The notes: generated by a model not told the origin, from the sequence alone. A stretch of DNA of 34,994 bases from an uncultured Actinomycetes bacterium (GCA_903893745.1 CAITNF010000006.1:1-34994), one strand, 5' to 3'. Counted from the stretch's first letter, positions 16,533 to 25,695 are shown. A program made the numbers and translations.

Positions 16533-17342
16533 GTGAGCACTTCTCCCCCGGTTGCGCCCAACTTTAATCCAGTCACCAATTCACTGGCGGGGGGACTCGC
16601 GCTGGCCGAGCACCGAGTTGCCCAGCCTGAGGCCACGGTCATTTGCGTCCACGGGGGTCTCGACCGGGCGACGTCGTTTAGCCGACTGGCTCGGCGCCTC
16701 GAAACGATGAACGTACTGGCCTACGACCGACGGGGCTACCAAGGGTCGCGAATCCTCGGGCCCGGAGCAATCGCCGACCACGTTGACGACCTCGTCAAAG
16801 TAGTGCTCAGTGAGGGTGAGCAAGTGCCCATCATTCTGGTTGGCCATAGTTTTGGTGGCGTCATTGCCCTCGCTGCGGCTCTGCAACTTCAAGATCGAGT
16901 GGCACTCGTGCTCGCCTACGAGTCGCCGCTCCCCTGGGTACTCGCTCGAGTCAGTGGAAGACCTCCATTGACTGACGATGCGGGCTTTGAGGCAGAACAG
17001 TTCTTTCGTAGGGTGATTTCGAAAAGTGCCTGGGATCGCTTGAGTGACGATGAACGTACTTCGCGACAACTCGATGGCCCCGCGTTAGTAGCCGACCTCA
17101 CTTCCTTGGTCGACGGCCCGCCCTTCGACCTTCGACTACTCACGTCGCCCACACTCTACGTCTACGGTGACGGTCCTCTTGGGGAATACTCGCAACAGTT
17201 AGCCGAACGCTTAGCCGCGCTGAATCCGCACATTTCGTCGAGACAAATTGTTGGGGCCGGTCACGGTGCCCACCTCACCAACCCCGACCAATTGGCTTTG
17301 CTCATTATCGAACAGTGGAGGTTGTTATGCGCGTCGCGGTAA
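16533..17342 (+). CDS. Alpha/beta-hydrolase fold protein
   Basis: A 269-residue alpha/beta hydrolase, substrate unknown. It shows VICVHGGLDRATSF (oxyanion region), LAYDRRGYQGSR, the nucleophile elbow VGHSFGGVIA (Ser at about 108), and a late His in GAGHGAHLTNPDQL. There is no signal peptide. The GTG start lies six bases after TAAGTT, the layout of a leaderless gene, and it diverges from kgd across 70 bases. The 3' end overlaps the next gene's start region by 16 bases, so the two are probably one transcript. It is not closely similar by eye to the hydrolase at 5259-6008. Confidence 0.88.
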   Translation: MSTSPPVAPNFNPVTNSLAGGLALAEHRVAQPEATVICVHGGLDRATSFSRLARRLETMNVLAYDRRGYQGSRILGPGAIADHVDDLVKVVLSEGEQVPIILVGHSFGGVIALAAALQLQDRVALVLAYESPLPWVLARVSGRPPLTDDAGFEAEQFFRRVISKSAWDRLSDDERTSRQLDGPALVADLTSLVDGPPFDLRLLTSPTLYVYGDGPLGEYSQQLAERLAALNPHISSRQIVGAGHGAHLTNPDQLALLIIEQWRLLCASR

Positions 17343-18229
17343 CTGGTAGTTCTGGTCTAATCGGTCGCGCCTTAACTGACGCACTCACCCTTCGCGGCGA
17401 CGTCGTCATTCCCTTTGTGCGAAATCGCGGATCGGCGTCAGCGGGTTCCGTGCGATGGGACCCCTCTCGTGGCTATCTCGACGGTGACGATCTCGGCGCG
17501 GTCGGACCGATCGACGCCGTCGTGCACCTCGCCGGTGCCGGAATCGCCGATCGCCGTTGGTCGCGAGCTCGAAAGTCCGAGATTCTTGCTTCGCGAGTAG
17601 ACGGCACGCACTTACTGGCAAAAAGTATGGCCGGCCTGGCAACACCACCACGGTCATTCGTCAGTGGCTCAGCCATTGGTTACTACGGCAACGGTGGCGA
17701 CAACGTGCTTGACGAGTCATCCCCACTGGGCGAAGGCTTTCTGGCCGAGGTCTGTCACCAGTGGGAAGAGGCAACGAAGCCCGCGAGTGATCGGGGCCTC
17801 GCGGTCGCCTTCGCGCGCACGGGCATCGTCATGTCGACTCGTGGTGGGGCGCTCAAGCGACAGCTGCCACTCTTTCGCCTGGGCCTTGGTGGCAGACTCG
17901 GTCGCGGTACCCAGTGGACGAGCCTGATTTCGCTGCACGATGAAGTGCAGGCTCTGCTCTTCCTTCTCGATGGGGCTCATCAAGGACCGTTCAATCTGGT
18001 GGCACCTGAACCACTGACGAATAACGATTTCACCAAATCCCTGGGAGCAATCTTGCATCGTCCCACCTGGTTAGGGGTACCGGGTTTCGCACTGAAAGTT
18101 GCGCTCGGCGGCCAACTCGCGAATGAAGCCCTCTTGGCCAGTCAGCGCGTGGTGCCTACTCGACTGCTCGAAGCGGGCTTTACATTCCGCGACGCTTCAG
18201 CTTCGGCAATTTTGACACAGTCACTTTGA
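17327..18229 (+). CDS. TIGR01777-family NAD(P)-dependent epimerase-like protein (YfcH type)
   Basis: Extended short-chain dehydrogenase/epimerase fold, 300 residues. The N-terminal Rossmann motif VAVTGSSGLIGRALTDAL is followed by the TIGR01777 signatures VRWDPSRGYLD, VVHLAGAGIADRRWS, SGSAIGYYGNGGDNVLDE (with the YYG segment) and EVCHQWEEAT, and the late EALLASQRVVPTRLLEAGF typical of YfcH proteins. The reaction is unknown in this family. I choose ATG 17327 because GGAG at 17317-17320 is six bases upstream; an in-frame GTG at 17315 would add four residues. It overlaps the hydrolase gene by 16 bases. The stop is 77 bases from the convergent MurF-like paralogue. Confidence 0.9.
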   Translation: MRVAVTGSSGLIGRALTDALTLRGDVVIPFVRNRGSASAGSVRWDPSRGYLDGDDLGAVGPIDAVVHLAGAGIADRRWSRARKSEILASRVDGTHLLAKSMAGLATPPRSFVSGSAIGYYGNGGDNVLDESSPLGEGFLAEVCHQWEEATKPASDRGLAVAFARTGIVMSTRGGALKRQLPLFRLGLGGRLGRGTQWTSLISLHDEVQALLFLLDGAHQGPFNLVAPEPLTNNDFTKSLGAILHRPTWLGVPGFALKVALGGQLANEALLASQRVVPTRLLEAGFTFRDASASAILTQSL

Positions 18230-18306
18230 ACTGCTGCAGGTCACTTCCGATCGTCATTTTCTTTCGAGCAACCAATGCTCGCGTCGTTGGCAGATCAATC
18301 ACGCCC

Positions 18307-19287
18307 CTACGGCAGATGGTCGGGTAGTTCGCCGAGGTACAGCACCGCGTCAGTAGTAGTGACGTGTTCTTTGATCCAGCGCACTGATTGTTCAAAGGTG
18401 TCGACTCGAATGGCCCCGTTGGCGCCATCGATGAGGGGCGCCGCGTTCAGTCTTCCTACGGCGATGAGTTGCGCGTGATTTGAGTCAATTCGCGTCGCCA
18501 TTCGGTAGCTAAGTTCAGTGTGCCCTGCACCTTCGACAACGCCCGGAGTGACCACGAGTCGCTGCCCGCTCACCGGACGAGCGAGAAACTCATCGAGGAC
18601 GTCGGAGATATCGTTCCAGCTGCTGAGGCGAGTCGCGTCAACGATCAGAGCCCCATTGGGAGCGACCGCGTCAACCACTCGACCACTGACCTGCCCATTT
18701 GGATGGTGTCCCAGAAGCACCGTGACGAGCAATGGAGCTCCGACAATGGTGACCACGAATGCTTCCGCCATGAGCCCGAGAAGGTAGCCCGCAATAAAAA
18801 TTGCTCCGGCAACGAGCGTCGCCCCGATTGCGAGACCGGTGCGCGGCCGTTCACTAGGTTCACGCCTCCGTCGACGAATGGGCATCCCCCAGGGAAAGAC
18901 GATCCCGTACAGACACGTTGCGACGATTACGAGTTGTGGCGCTCTGGTGATCTCCAACATCGCTAGTACTACAACGGCGACAAGCGTGAACGAAGCGGGA
19001 CGCACAATGCGGCTGTTCGTGAAGCGCTCATCTCGTCGAGTCAGGTGCTGGGCGAGGAATTGCGATGCCGCCCGCACTGGCGTGGCGACGGTTCGTGAGA
19101 CCAAGCTCGCGTGGCGGGTGACGGCGAAGGCTGAACTTGCCGGTGGGAAGACCCACAGCGCAAAAACCCTGACGACCGCTCGGCGGCCATCGACCCGACT
19201 CGCGACCCTCGACCACCGTAAAATCTGACAAAGCCAAGCAATTCCCCAAATAATTAGTTCAATTAGGGGCTTTAGCGGGTAGTGCAT
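18307..19287 (-). CDS. Core-deleted paralogue of the membrane MurF-like ligase
   Basis: A 326-residue membrane protein. Residues 1-190 hold about four hydrophobic segments (around 8-24, 98-128, 150-170, 173-192) and match the membrane domain of the ligase at 3685-5262, for example CLYGIVFPWGMPIR against ALYGLTCPQGLTIR. Residues about 213-326 match its C-terminal domain: QRLVVTPGVVE against RRVVITPGMIE, AVGRLNAAPLIDG against IVGRTNVRPLVAG, and the ends LYLGELPDHLP and LYLNDLPDHYP. The central ATPase domain, including the P-loop, is absent and DDTFNANP is replaced by VDATRLSS. The frame is intact, so it could be a functional non-catalytic partner rather than a dead gene. The ATG at 19287 has TACACT eight bases upstream. 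It diverges from the first ABC operon. Confidence 0.8.
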   Translation of the reverse strand: MHYPLKPLIELIIWGIAWLCQILRWSRVASRVDGRRAVVRVFALWVFPPASSAFAVTRHASLVSRTVATPVRAASQFLAQHLTRRDERFTNSRIVRPASFTLVAVVVLAMLEITRAPQLVIVATCLYGIVFPWGMPIRRRRREPSERPRTGLAIGATLVAGAIFIAGYLLGLMAEAFVVTIVGAPLLVTVLLGHHPNGQVSGRVVDAVAPNGALIVDATRLSSWNDISDVLDEFLARPVSGQRLVVTPGVVEGAGHTELSYRMATRIDSNHAQLIAVGRLNAAPLIDGANGAIRVDTFEQSVRWIKEHVTTTDAVLYLGELPDHLP

Positions 19288-19348
19288 TCACGAAGAGTGT
19301 ACGACCATTACCAGATGCCGACTCGCAATGACTGATACCTTCTCTTTG

Positions 19349-21370
19349 ATGAATTTGTTGGAAGTTCGAAATCTCCAAATCACCTACAAGCTTCGAACCT
19401 CGGACGTCGTTGCGGTGGATGACGTCTCGTTCTCCATTGCCGCTGGCGAGTGCCTGGGCGTCGTGGGTGAATCGGGCTGCGGCAAGACAACGGTGGGCAT
19501 GGCCATCATGCAACTACTGGCCGGTAACGGGCATATTTCTGCTGGCGAAATTCTGCTTAATGGCAAGAACTTGGTCGGACTACCCGACAAGGAGTTGCGC
19601 AAATTTAGAGGACGTACCGTCGCACTAATTCCGCAAGACCCAATGACATCGCTCAACCCTGTGATGCGAATTGGGGACCAAGTGGTTGAGGCGTACCGCA
19701 TTCACCATCGTGTGTCGAAGAAAGTTGCGGCGGAACGGGCGCTCGAAATGCTGCGCATGGTCGAGATTCCTAACGCCGAAGAACGCTTCAACCAATATCC
19801 TTTTGAGCTCTCTGGAGGTTTGCGCCAGCGTGTCATCATTGCCATGGCGCTCGTGTGCGAACCTCAACTCCTCATCGCCGATGAGCCCACTACCGCACTC
19901 GACGTGACTATCCAGGCCCAGATTCTCGACGTGCTCGACAACCTGCGAGAAAAATACAAGTTGGCCGTCATGTTGATCACCCACGACATGGGCGTCATCG
20001 CCAGCCGGACCGACCGGGTAGTGGTGATGTACGCCGGACGCGCCGCCGAAGAAGCATCAACGTCAGAGATTTTTCGTGATATGCGCCACCCTTATACGCG
20101 CGCGCTGCTGGCGTCAGTGCCGTCCATCGAAGGAGACCAGCCCACCCGGCTTCACTCAATTCCCGGACTCCCACCCGACCTCACGAAACCAATCGAAGGT
20201 TGTCGATTCAGGGCTCGTTGCGAATTCGCAACTGAGGAGTGTCGCCGAGCAGAGCCCTCGCTGACGGCGAGCGGTGATGGACATCGATTCGCCTGCTTCA
20301 ACCCCTTAAGTATCGGGTGGGATGGCGTGCGTGAAAGTGGCGCCGCGATCCCAATCCGTCGACGGGGTGACGAAATTCTGGTGTCCTTGCAAAACCTCAC
20401 GAAGGACTTCCCACTTCGAGCCAAAGGAATCTTCACTCGCGAGCGACGAGTGGTGAGCGCCGTCTCTGACATCACGTTGGATGTCTATCGTGGTGAGACG
20501 CTCGGAATTGTCGGCGAGTCCGGTAGCGGCAAGACCACCGTGGGCAAGCTCATCATGGGACTTGAGAAGCCCACTAGCGGGTCTATTTCTTTTACGGATG
20601 CTGACCCAAGTCACGCCCCGGTGACTCAGTTGGCGCTCGCAAAAATTCGCCAGATGATTTTCCAAGACCCCTACGCGTCGCTCAACCCTCGAAAGCGGAT
20701 CGTTGACCTTATTGGTGAACCGCTCGACATTCAAGGAACTTTAAAGGGGCCTGAACAGACTCGCCGAATTGGTGAGCTCCTTGATGAGGTGGGACTCCCC
20801 CAAGAGTCGCTCTATCGCTATCCGCACGAACTCTCTGGCGGGCAGCGACAACGTGTTGGTTTAGCTCGGGCGATGGCTCTGCAACCAGCGATCATCATCG
20901 CCGATGAACCCGTTTCTTCGCTGGACGTGTCAATTCAGGCTCAGATGCTGAACCTCTTAAGTGACCTGCGTGACGAAAAGGGACTCTCCTACTTATTTAT
21001 TAGTCACGACTTGGCAGTCGTTCGCTACATAGCGGACCGAATTGGCGTGATGTATCTCGGTAAACTGGTGGAAATTGGTCCAGCCCATCAGGTGTTTACT
21101 CAACCAGCTCACCATTACACCCGAGCTCTGCTGGACGCGGTACCCGTCGCTAATCCTGACGCCGCACGAGGTCGGTCCGGTTCACGACTCGGTGGGGAAA
21201 TCCCTAGCGCAATCGATCCACCATCGGGCTGTCGTTTTCGAACTCGCTGCCCCGCGGCCACGGAGGAGTGCACCGCCGTAGAGCCGACCTACGCCGAAGC
21301 TGGGGATAACCACCTGGTAGCTTGCCACCACCCTCTTCGAGCCACTGTCGCCATCCGGGCAAAGGTATAA
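19349..21370 (+). CDS. ABC importer, fused OppD-OppF type ATPase (system 1)
   Basis: Energises uptake of peptides or similar solutes at the inner face of the membrane. It is 673 residues with two complete nucleotide-binding domains. Domain 1: Walker A GESGCGKTT, signature LSGGLRQR, Walker B LLIADEPTTALD, then the OppD/DppD C-terminal Cys region (GCRFRARCEFATEECR). Domain 2: Walker A GESGSGKTT, signature LSGGQRQRVG, Walker B IIIADEPVSSLD, and again GCRFRTRCPAATEECT. The four-Cys patterns at both ends are typical of oligopeptide-importer ATPases. I choose ATG 19349: it lies seven bases after TACCTT, and it aligns with the start of the paralogue at 29788-31803; an in-frame ATG at 19328 would add seven residues. 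Permease genes follow after 7 bases. Confidence 0.93.
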   Translation: MNLLEVRNLQITYKLRTSDVVAVDDVSFSIAAGECLGVVGESGCGKTTVGMAIMQLLAGNGHISAGEILLNGKNLVGLPDKELRKFRGRTVALIPQDPMTSLNPVMRIGDQVVEAYRIHHRVSKKVAAERALEMLRMVEIPNAEERFNQYPFELSGGLRQRVIIAMALVCEPQLLIADEPTTALDVTIQAQILDVLDNLREKYKLAVMLITHDMGVIASRTDRVVVMYAGRAAEEASTSEIFRDMRHPYTRALLASVPSIEGDQPTRLHSIPGLPPDLTKPIEGCRFRARCEFATEECRRAEPSLTASGDGHRFACFNPLSIGWDGVRESGAAIPIRRRGDEILVSLQNLTKDFPLRAKGIFTRERRVVSAVSDITLDVYRGETLGIVGESGSGKTTVGKLIMGLEKPTSGSISFTDADPSHAPVTQLALAKIRQMIFQDPYASLNPRKRIVDLIGEPLDIQGTLKGPEQTRRIGELLDEVGLPQESLYRYPHELSGGQRQRVGLARAMALQPAIIIADEPVSSLDVSIQAQMLNLLSDLRDEKGLSYLFISHDLAVVRYIADRIGVMYLGKLVEIGPAHQVFTQPAHHYTRALLDAVPVANPDAARGRSGSRLGGEIPSAIDPPSGCRFRTRCPAATEECTAVEPTYAEAGDNHLVACHHPLRATVAIRAKV

Positions 21371-21377
21371 CGGAACC

Positions 21378-22379
21378 ATGCGCTATCTACTCTCTCGCTT
21401 AGCTCAAGGTGTTCTCACGTTGTTTGGCGTCAGTCTGCTGACCTTCTTCCTACCTAAATTTTTCCAAGCACCTACAGGACTAGCCGTGCAAGTACTCGGC
21501 CAGCGAGCCACCCCCCACGCGATTTTGGGTTTCTTGCACGAATATGGTCTCGACCGCTCGCTACCGGTGCAGTACTGGCACTGGCTCGTTGCGGCGCTAC
21601 ACGGGAATTTTGGCATCTCCTACCAGGCCACGGCTACGCAGGGCACGCCCGTTACGGTAAATCAATTAATTGGTTCGAATGTCTGGCGCTCAATTTGGCT
21701 TACCTTTGTGCCAACCATTCTCTCGGTACTTATTGCAATTCCAATTGGACTCACTCAAGCGGTGCGTCGCAACCGCCCGTACGATCACGTGATGACGACG
21801 GTGGTCTACGTGGTGTACTCAACTCCAGCCGTGTTGGTCTGCTTGCTGTTGGTGTACTACTTCGCCATCCAAATTCACGTCGGTACCGTTTCGATTGATG
21901 CGCTCGCCGTGCAGATCTCACCCTCAGCTTTCCCCATGTGGGCGTTGCACCATTTACGTCAGTTCATCCTCCCGTTCGTGGGCATTATTGCCCTATCCGT
22001 TGGCGGACTAACTCGATTTATGCGAGGTTCGGCCCTCGACACGCTGGTGCAAGACCACGTCCGGACCGCTCGAGCCAAGGGGGCGAGTCCCACGCGGGTT
22101 TTGTTCAAGCACGTGTTGCGGCCATCGCTGATTCCAATGCTCACCATCATTGGTCTATCCATTCCGAGCATTATCGGTGGAGCGTTAATTGTTGAAAGCG
22201 TCTTTAACTATCCGGGCATGGGAATTCTGGCGGTGCGCGCTACGACCGTGGGCGACTTCACCGTCGTGATGGCCCTCACGATCTACACCGCGGGTTTGAC
22301 CGTCATTGGCAACTACCTGGCCGATATCTTCACTGCGATTGCCGACCCTCGCGTTCGTCTAGGGAAAGGGCGCAACTGA
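21378..22379 (+). CDS. ABC importer permease, DppB/OppB type (system 1)
   Basis: Membrane subunit of a peptide/nickel-type importer, 333 residues. It begins with the family's MRYLLSRLAQGVLTLFGVSL first helix and has about six membrane segments. The EAA loop that contacts the ATPase is clear (DHVRTARAKGASPTRVLFKH), followed by LIVESVFNYPGMG, a DppB hallmark. The start lies 7 bases after the ATPase gene, and its stop shares a base with the next start (TGATG), so translation of the two permeases should be coupled. Substrate unknown. Confidence 0.94.
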   Translation: MRYLLSRLAQGVLTLFGVSLLTFFLPKFFQAPTGLAVQVLGQRATPHAILGFLHEYGLDRSLPVQYWHWLVAALHGNFGISYQATATQGTPVTVNQLIGSNVWRSIWLTFVPTILSVLIAIPIGLTQAVRRNRPYDHVMTTVVYVVYSTPAVLVCLLLVYYFAIQIHVGTVSIDALAVQISPSAFPMWALHHLRQFILPFVGIIALSVGGLTRFMRGSALDTLVQDHVRTARAKGASPTRVLFKHVLRPSLIPMLTIIGLSIPSIIGGALIVESVFNYPGMGILAVRATTVGDFTVVMALTIYTAGLTVIGNYLADIFTAIADPRVRLGKGRN

Positions 22380-23350
22380 TGGAACCTTCGTCGAACGAAG
22401 TAGTTCGCGACGAGCTCGTGAGCGGCGTCGTTGCGAGCCGCGGGGCGGGTACCGTAGCGGGCACCGGAACGATGCGCCAGCAGATGTGGCGCGTATTTCG
22501 CCAGAATAAATTAGCGCTCGCGTCACTAGCATTCGTAGTGATCCTCATTCTCGGCGCCGTAATTTATCCCTTCTTCTTTAACGGCCTCTACTGGAAGTCA
22601 GCACCGATTGACCTCGCCAACACGTGTTTCAATTCCACAGCACCGGGCTATACGGGTAGCGCACCTCCCAGTGCGCACCACTGGTTAGGTTGCATCAAGG
22701 GTTACGACACGATCGGACTGCTGTTCTACTCAGGTCGCTTCTCATTAGGTATTGGTTTTCTTTCGGCCATCGTCACGATGAGCCTGGGGGTCACCTACGG
22801 CATGCTGTCGGGCTACATCGGCGGCAAACTCGACGCAATTTTGATGCGAATCGTCGACATGATGCTCTCAATTCCTGGTCTCTACCTACTTATTTTGACC
22901 ATTGTGTTGTTTGGAAGGTCCTTTGTTGCTCTCACCGTCGTCATCGGATTCACCGGTTGGTTTGGGGTAGCTCGTTTGATGCGCGCTGAAACGCAGTCAC
23001 TTCGCGAACGTGATTACGTCGCGGCCGCCATCACGATGGGCGCGAGCCGACAAAGAATTATCTATCGCCATATTCTGCCGAACGCGATGTCAACAATGGT
23101 GACTGCGGGCACATTCGCCCTGGGCGACGCGATTTTGGCGTTGGCCGGAATTGGCTTCCTAGGACTTGGCTTACAGCCGCCCCAGTTCGACTGGGGAACC
23201 TTAATTCAGCGAGGTTCCGACGTTTTCAAACTTGGCTACTGGTGGACCATTTGGCCAATTGCCGCACTCTTTATTCTCTTTGTGTTATCGACCAACTACA
23301 TTGGCGACGCTATGCGTGACGCCTTTGAGGTGCGCCTTCAAGAGCAGTAG
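22379..23350 (+). CDS. ABC importer permease, DppC/OppC type (system 1)
   Basis: Second membrane subunit, 323 residues. A 45-residue polar N-terminus precedes the first helix (LALASLAFVVILILGAVIY). An unusual 60-residue extracytoplasmic segment with two cysteines (ANTCFNSTAP, HWLGCIKGYD) follows; most DppC proteins have a shorter loop, and system 2 lacks the cysteines. Further segments include LGVTYGMLSGYIGGKLDAI. The EAA loop is DYVAAAITMGASRQRIIYRH, and the end has GFLGLGLQPPQFDWGTLI, the DppC signature. A terminator-like hairpin follows at once (23351-23370), separating it from the binding-protein gene. Confidence 0.93.
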   Translation: MEPSSNEVVRDELVSGVVASRGAGTVAGTGTMRQQMWRVFRQNKLALASLAFVVILILGAVIYPFFFNGLYWKSAPIDLANTCFNSTAPGYTGSAPPSAHHWLGCIKGYDTIGLLFYSGRFSLGIGFLSAIVTMSLGVTYGMLSGYIGGKLDAILMRIVDMMLSIPGLYLLILTIVLFGRSFVALTVVIGFTGWFGVARLMRAETQSLRERDYVAAAITMGASRQRIIYRHILPNAMSTMVTAGTFALGDAILALAGIGFLGLGLQPPQFDWGTLIQRGSDVFKLGYWWTIWPIAALFILFVLSTNYIGDAMRDAFEVRLQEQ

Positions 23351-23375
23351 CCCCTTGATCAGGGGTTTTTGCTCT
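23351..23375 (+). terminator. Rho-independent terminator after system 1 permease genes
   Basis: The inverted repeat CCCCT-TGATC-AGGGG (23351-23365) is followed by TTTTT (23366-23370). An outer complementary pair, AGAGCA at 23341-23346 and TGCTCT at 23370-23375, could extend the stem. It begins right after the permease stop codon and lies upstream of the binding-protein promoter, so it should isolate that gene from the ATPase-permease transcript. Confidence 0.8.
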
Positions 23376-23401
23376 ATTTTGCGGTAATTGCTGCACACGG
23401 T

Positions 23402-23417
23402 CTTAGTTAAATCTAAG
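23402..23417. promoter_or_regulatory. Possible operator dyad before binding-protein promoter 1
   Basis: CTTAG-N6-CTAAG is a short inverted repeat (5-base arms, A/T-rich centre) ending three bases before the -35 box at 23421. Position suits a regulator site, but 5-base arms can occur by chance. Confidence 0.3.
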
Positions 23418-23420
23418 TAT

Positions 23421-23449
23421 TTGACCAACTGACCCAAAAGCCCTACTAT
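23421..23449 (+). promoter_or_regulatory. Sigma-70-type promoter for binding protein 1
   Basis: TTGACC (23421-23426), a 17-base spacer and TACTAT (23444-23449). Both boxes are close to TTGACA and TATAAT. Transcription would start near 23456, giving a 5' leader of about 70 bases that contains the hairpin at 23486-23512. Confidence 0.7.
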
Positions 23450-23485
23450 CTGGTAAGCGGAGCTCCTTTGGGAATCTGCGATTGT

Positions 23486-23512
23486 AAACCAGGACAAACC
23501 GTGTCCTGGTTT
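23486..23512 (+). promoter_or_regulatory. 5'-leader hairpin next to the ribosome binding site of binding protein 1
   Basis: A perfect 10-base stem, AAACCAGGAC (23486-23495) and GTCCTGGTTT (23503-23512), with a 7-base loop. It ends 14 bases before ATG 23527 and just ahead of GGGGGGAAG. It may stabilise the message or control ribosome access. It is not a classical terminator, because no T run follows. Confidence 0.6.
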
Positions 23513-23526
23513 AGTTGGGGGGAAGA

Positions 23527-25641
23527 ATGCAGCATTACAAACTACGTCGCACGCTAATTGGGAGTCTTGCCGGTTCCTTATTTGTGCTTTCGGCACTCGT
23601 TGCACCACTGGCGTCAAGTGCTAATGGTGTTACGGCCAGTCATGATCCGGCAAAAGCCAGTAAGGCAAACACGATGCGTGTGCCCTGGTCGCCGAATCAG
23701 CACTTGCACAAGCTCAATCCCTTTTATTCGGCTGCGTACTGCTACGCCGCGGACATTTCGATTCAGCAGATGATGTACCGTCCGGGCTACTACTTCGGTT
23801 TGGGATCGTCAATCGCGCTGCAGCCCCAGCTCTCGGCCTACAACGCGCCAGTCTTCTCGTCAGACTCGAGTAACAACACCATCGTGACGTTCAAGGTAAA
23901 GCCGTGGATGTGGTCGAACGGCAACACGCACGCGACCGACCTCAACGGTAAGGCCACTTCGGCCAAGGCCTCGATGCAGAAGACCACCGCCGCTGACGCC
24001 ATCTACTGGTTGAACATGGATAAAGCGATGAGCCAGGGAACCTTCTACACACCTGATGGCACGTTGAAGAGTGCCGGTGCCTACGCGGTCTGCGGTTACG
24101 TCCCCAAGATGGGTCTACCTGACGCCGTGTTGAACGTCACCGCGCCCAAGGGTCTCTCGGGCGACACCGTGCAGATCACCTTCAAGGGCCCCCAGAACCA
24201 TGACTGGCTGATTTACAACGAACTTTCACAGATGCAGCCAATGCCTAAGGCGTGGGACACCACTGCTGCGGCTGGGGCCAAGACTTTCACTAAGCCCTAC
24301 ACCGGTTCGGCTAGCACTTGTTCGTCAGAAAGCTGGTCGGCAATTAAGACTGACGGCAGCGACCTTTGCTCCTTCGAGTACGGCTACCAGCGCAACTTAC
24401 TTTTGAATGACCCCTACTGGCACTGGGCTAATGGTCCCTACCGCGTGAGCACAATTGGCTACGCCAACGGTGTCATCTCTGGTAACGACGTTCAGATCGC
24501 GAACTTGAACTACAGCGGACCAGTAAAGGCCCACGCCATTCAAAAGCTCGTCTACGTGCCCGAAACTGACACGCCGACGGAGACCAACCAATGTGCAGCT
24601 GGTCAGTTGGACTCGTGTTACGTCGATCCCAGTTTGATTACGGCGTCGCCGGGTATTGGCAAGGTTGGTACCTTGCTCGACCCGAAAATTAAGAAGCACT
24701 TCGTGCCGATTGCCGCCACATCGTGGGCTATCAGTTACTTGATGTTCAACTCGGGTAATGCGAACTCCGTTTCGCCCTGTCTGGTCGATGGCAAGCAGAG
24801 CAACACGTGCGCCTGGGCCGGATTGGACAACCAGCAGTACTTCCGCCAAGCCATGTACCGTGCACTCGACCAGAAGTATCTGATCAGTCACGTTCTGAAC
24901 GGCTACGCCGTGCCCACGACATCGGCCATTCCGCCGGTCGGTGGTAAGGCATTCCAGGGCAAGGTGAAAGATGCGATTCCGTTCAACTTGAAGGCTGCCA
25001 TCAAACTGATGACGGACCACGGTTGGAGTACACCAGACGGCGTTAACGCATCGACCTGTCAACTCGATAACTGTGGAACATCGGACTGGCCAATTGCGAA
25101 GGGTGCCGCAGCGTCGTTATCGCTGCTCTACCCGTCGGGCGATCCCACCACTGACTATCAGATCAACGACGAGGTAGCGATGTGGATTCGAGCTGGTATC
25201 AAGGTCACGGCTCAGGCCGAGCCCGTTACCACCGTTGGTGACGACTGCTTCGGAGCTACCGATCACAAGTGGTCACTTTGCCTCTACGGCGGATGGATCT
25301 ACGCTCCCGACTTCTACCCATCGGGTGAGACGTTGTTTGGCACTGGAGCGGGATCGAACTCGTGGGGCTACTCGAGTCCGATTATGGACGCCTTAATTGC
25401 GGCAACAACGCAAAACGGATCGTACAAACTTTCCCAGACTTTGAGCGCCGCCGATGCAGCGAAGTACGGTTCTTCGGCTGCGGCAGGTCAATCGTTTGTC
25501 AGCTGGTCGAATATTGACTTGCCAGTTCTCTGGCAGCCACAATCGACTGGTTTTAGGTTGCAGTTGAAGACGGTCAAGGGTGCTCAGGCGCCCAACCCAC
25601 TTGGTAACCGCAACCCGGAGTACATCACGAAGTTGCGTTAG
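23527..25641 (+). CDS. ABC importer solute-binding protein, family 5 (system 1)
   Basis: Extracytoplasmic binding protein of a peptide/nickel-type importer, 704 residues, clearly longer than the usual 500-550. It has an N-terminal signal peptide (LRRTLIGSLAGSLFVLSALV, about residues 5-24) with a small-residue cleavage region (APLASSANG) and no cysteine, so it lacks the lipobox usual in Gram-positive binding proteins. Twelve cysteines in the mature part suggest several disulfides. Family features are QQMMYRPGYYFG, the FRQAMYRALDQKYL region and APDFYPSGETLFG. The ATG at 23527 has GGGGGGAAG just upstream. It has its own promoter and terminator, and follows the permease genes. The ligand cannot be predicted. 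Confidence 0.9.
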   Translation: MQHYKLRRTLIGSLAGSLFVLSALVAPLASSANGVTASHDPAKASKANTMRVPWSPNQHLHKLNPFYSAAYCYAADISIQQMMYRPGYYFGLGSSIALQPQLSAYNAPVFSSDSSNNTIVTFKVKPWMWSNGNTHATDLNGKATSAKASMQKTTAADAIYWLNMDKAMSQGTFYTPDGTLKSAGAYAVCGYVPKMGLPDAVLNVTAPKGLSGDTVQITFKGPQNHDWLIYNELSQMQPMPKAWDTTAAAGAKTFTKPYTGSASTCSSESWSAIKTDGSDLCSFEYGYQRNLLLNDPYWHWANGPYRVSTIGYANGVISGNDVQIANLNYSGPVKAHAIQKLVYVPETDTPTETNQCAAGQLDSCYVDPSLITASPGIGKVGTLLDPKIKKHFVPIAATSWAISYLMFNSGNANSVSPCLVDGKQSNTCAWAGLDNQQYFRQAMYRALDQKYLISHVLNGYAVPTTSAIPPVGGKAFQGKVKDAIPFNLKAAIKLMTDHGWSTPDGVNASTCQLDNCGTSDWPIAKGAAASLSLLYPSGDPTTDYQINDEVAMWIRAGIKVTAQAEPVTTVGDDCFGATDHKWSLCLYGGWIYAPDFYPSGETLFGTGAGSNSWGYSSPIMDALIAATTQNGSYKLSQTLSAADAAKYGSSAAAGQSFVSWSNIDLPVLWQPQSTGFRLQLKTVKGAQAPNPLGNRNPEYITKLR

Positions 25642-25657
25642 TTACTCATAGGCAGTT

Positions 25658-25695
25658 CAGCACAAACCCCCGCCCCCGGGCGGGGGTTTGTGCTG
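25658..25695 (+). terminator. 18-base perfect hairpin after binding protein 1
   Basis: Arms 25658-25675 and 25678-25695 are perfectly complementary, C/G-rich at the top (CCCCCGCCC), with a two-base centre. It is very stable, but only GTCGTAG follows, not a T run. Position 17 bases after the stop codon makes a terminator or 3'-end stabiliser likely. Confidence 0.75.

Noticed and set aside
24397-25062. 221-codon minus-strand ORF inside binding protein 1
   Set aside because: Antisense shadow of a clear binding-protein gene.
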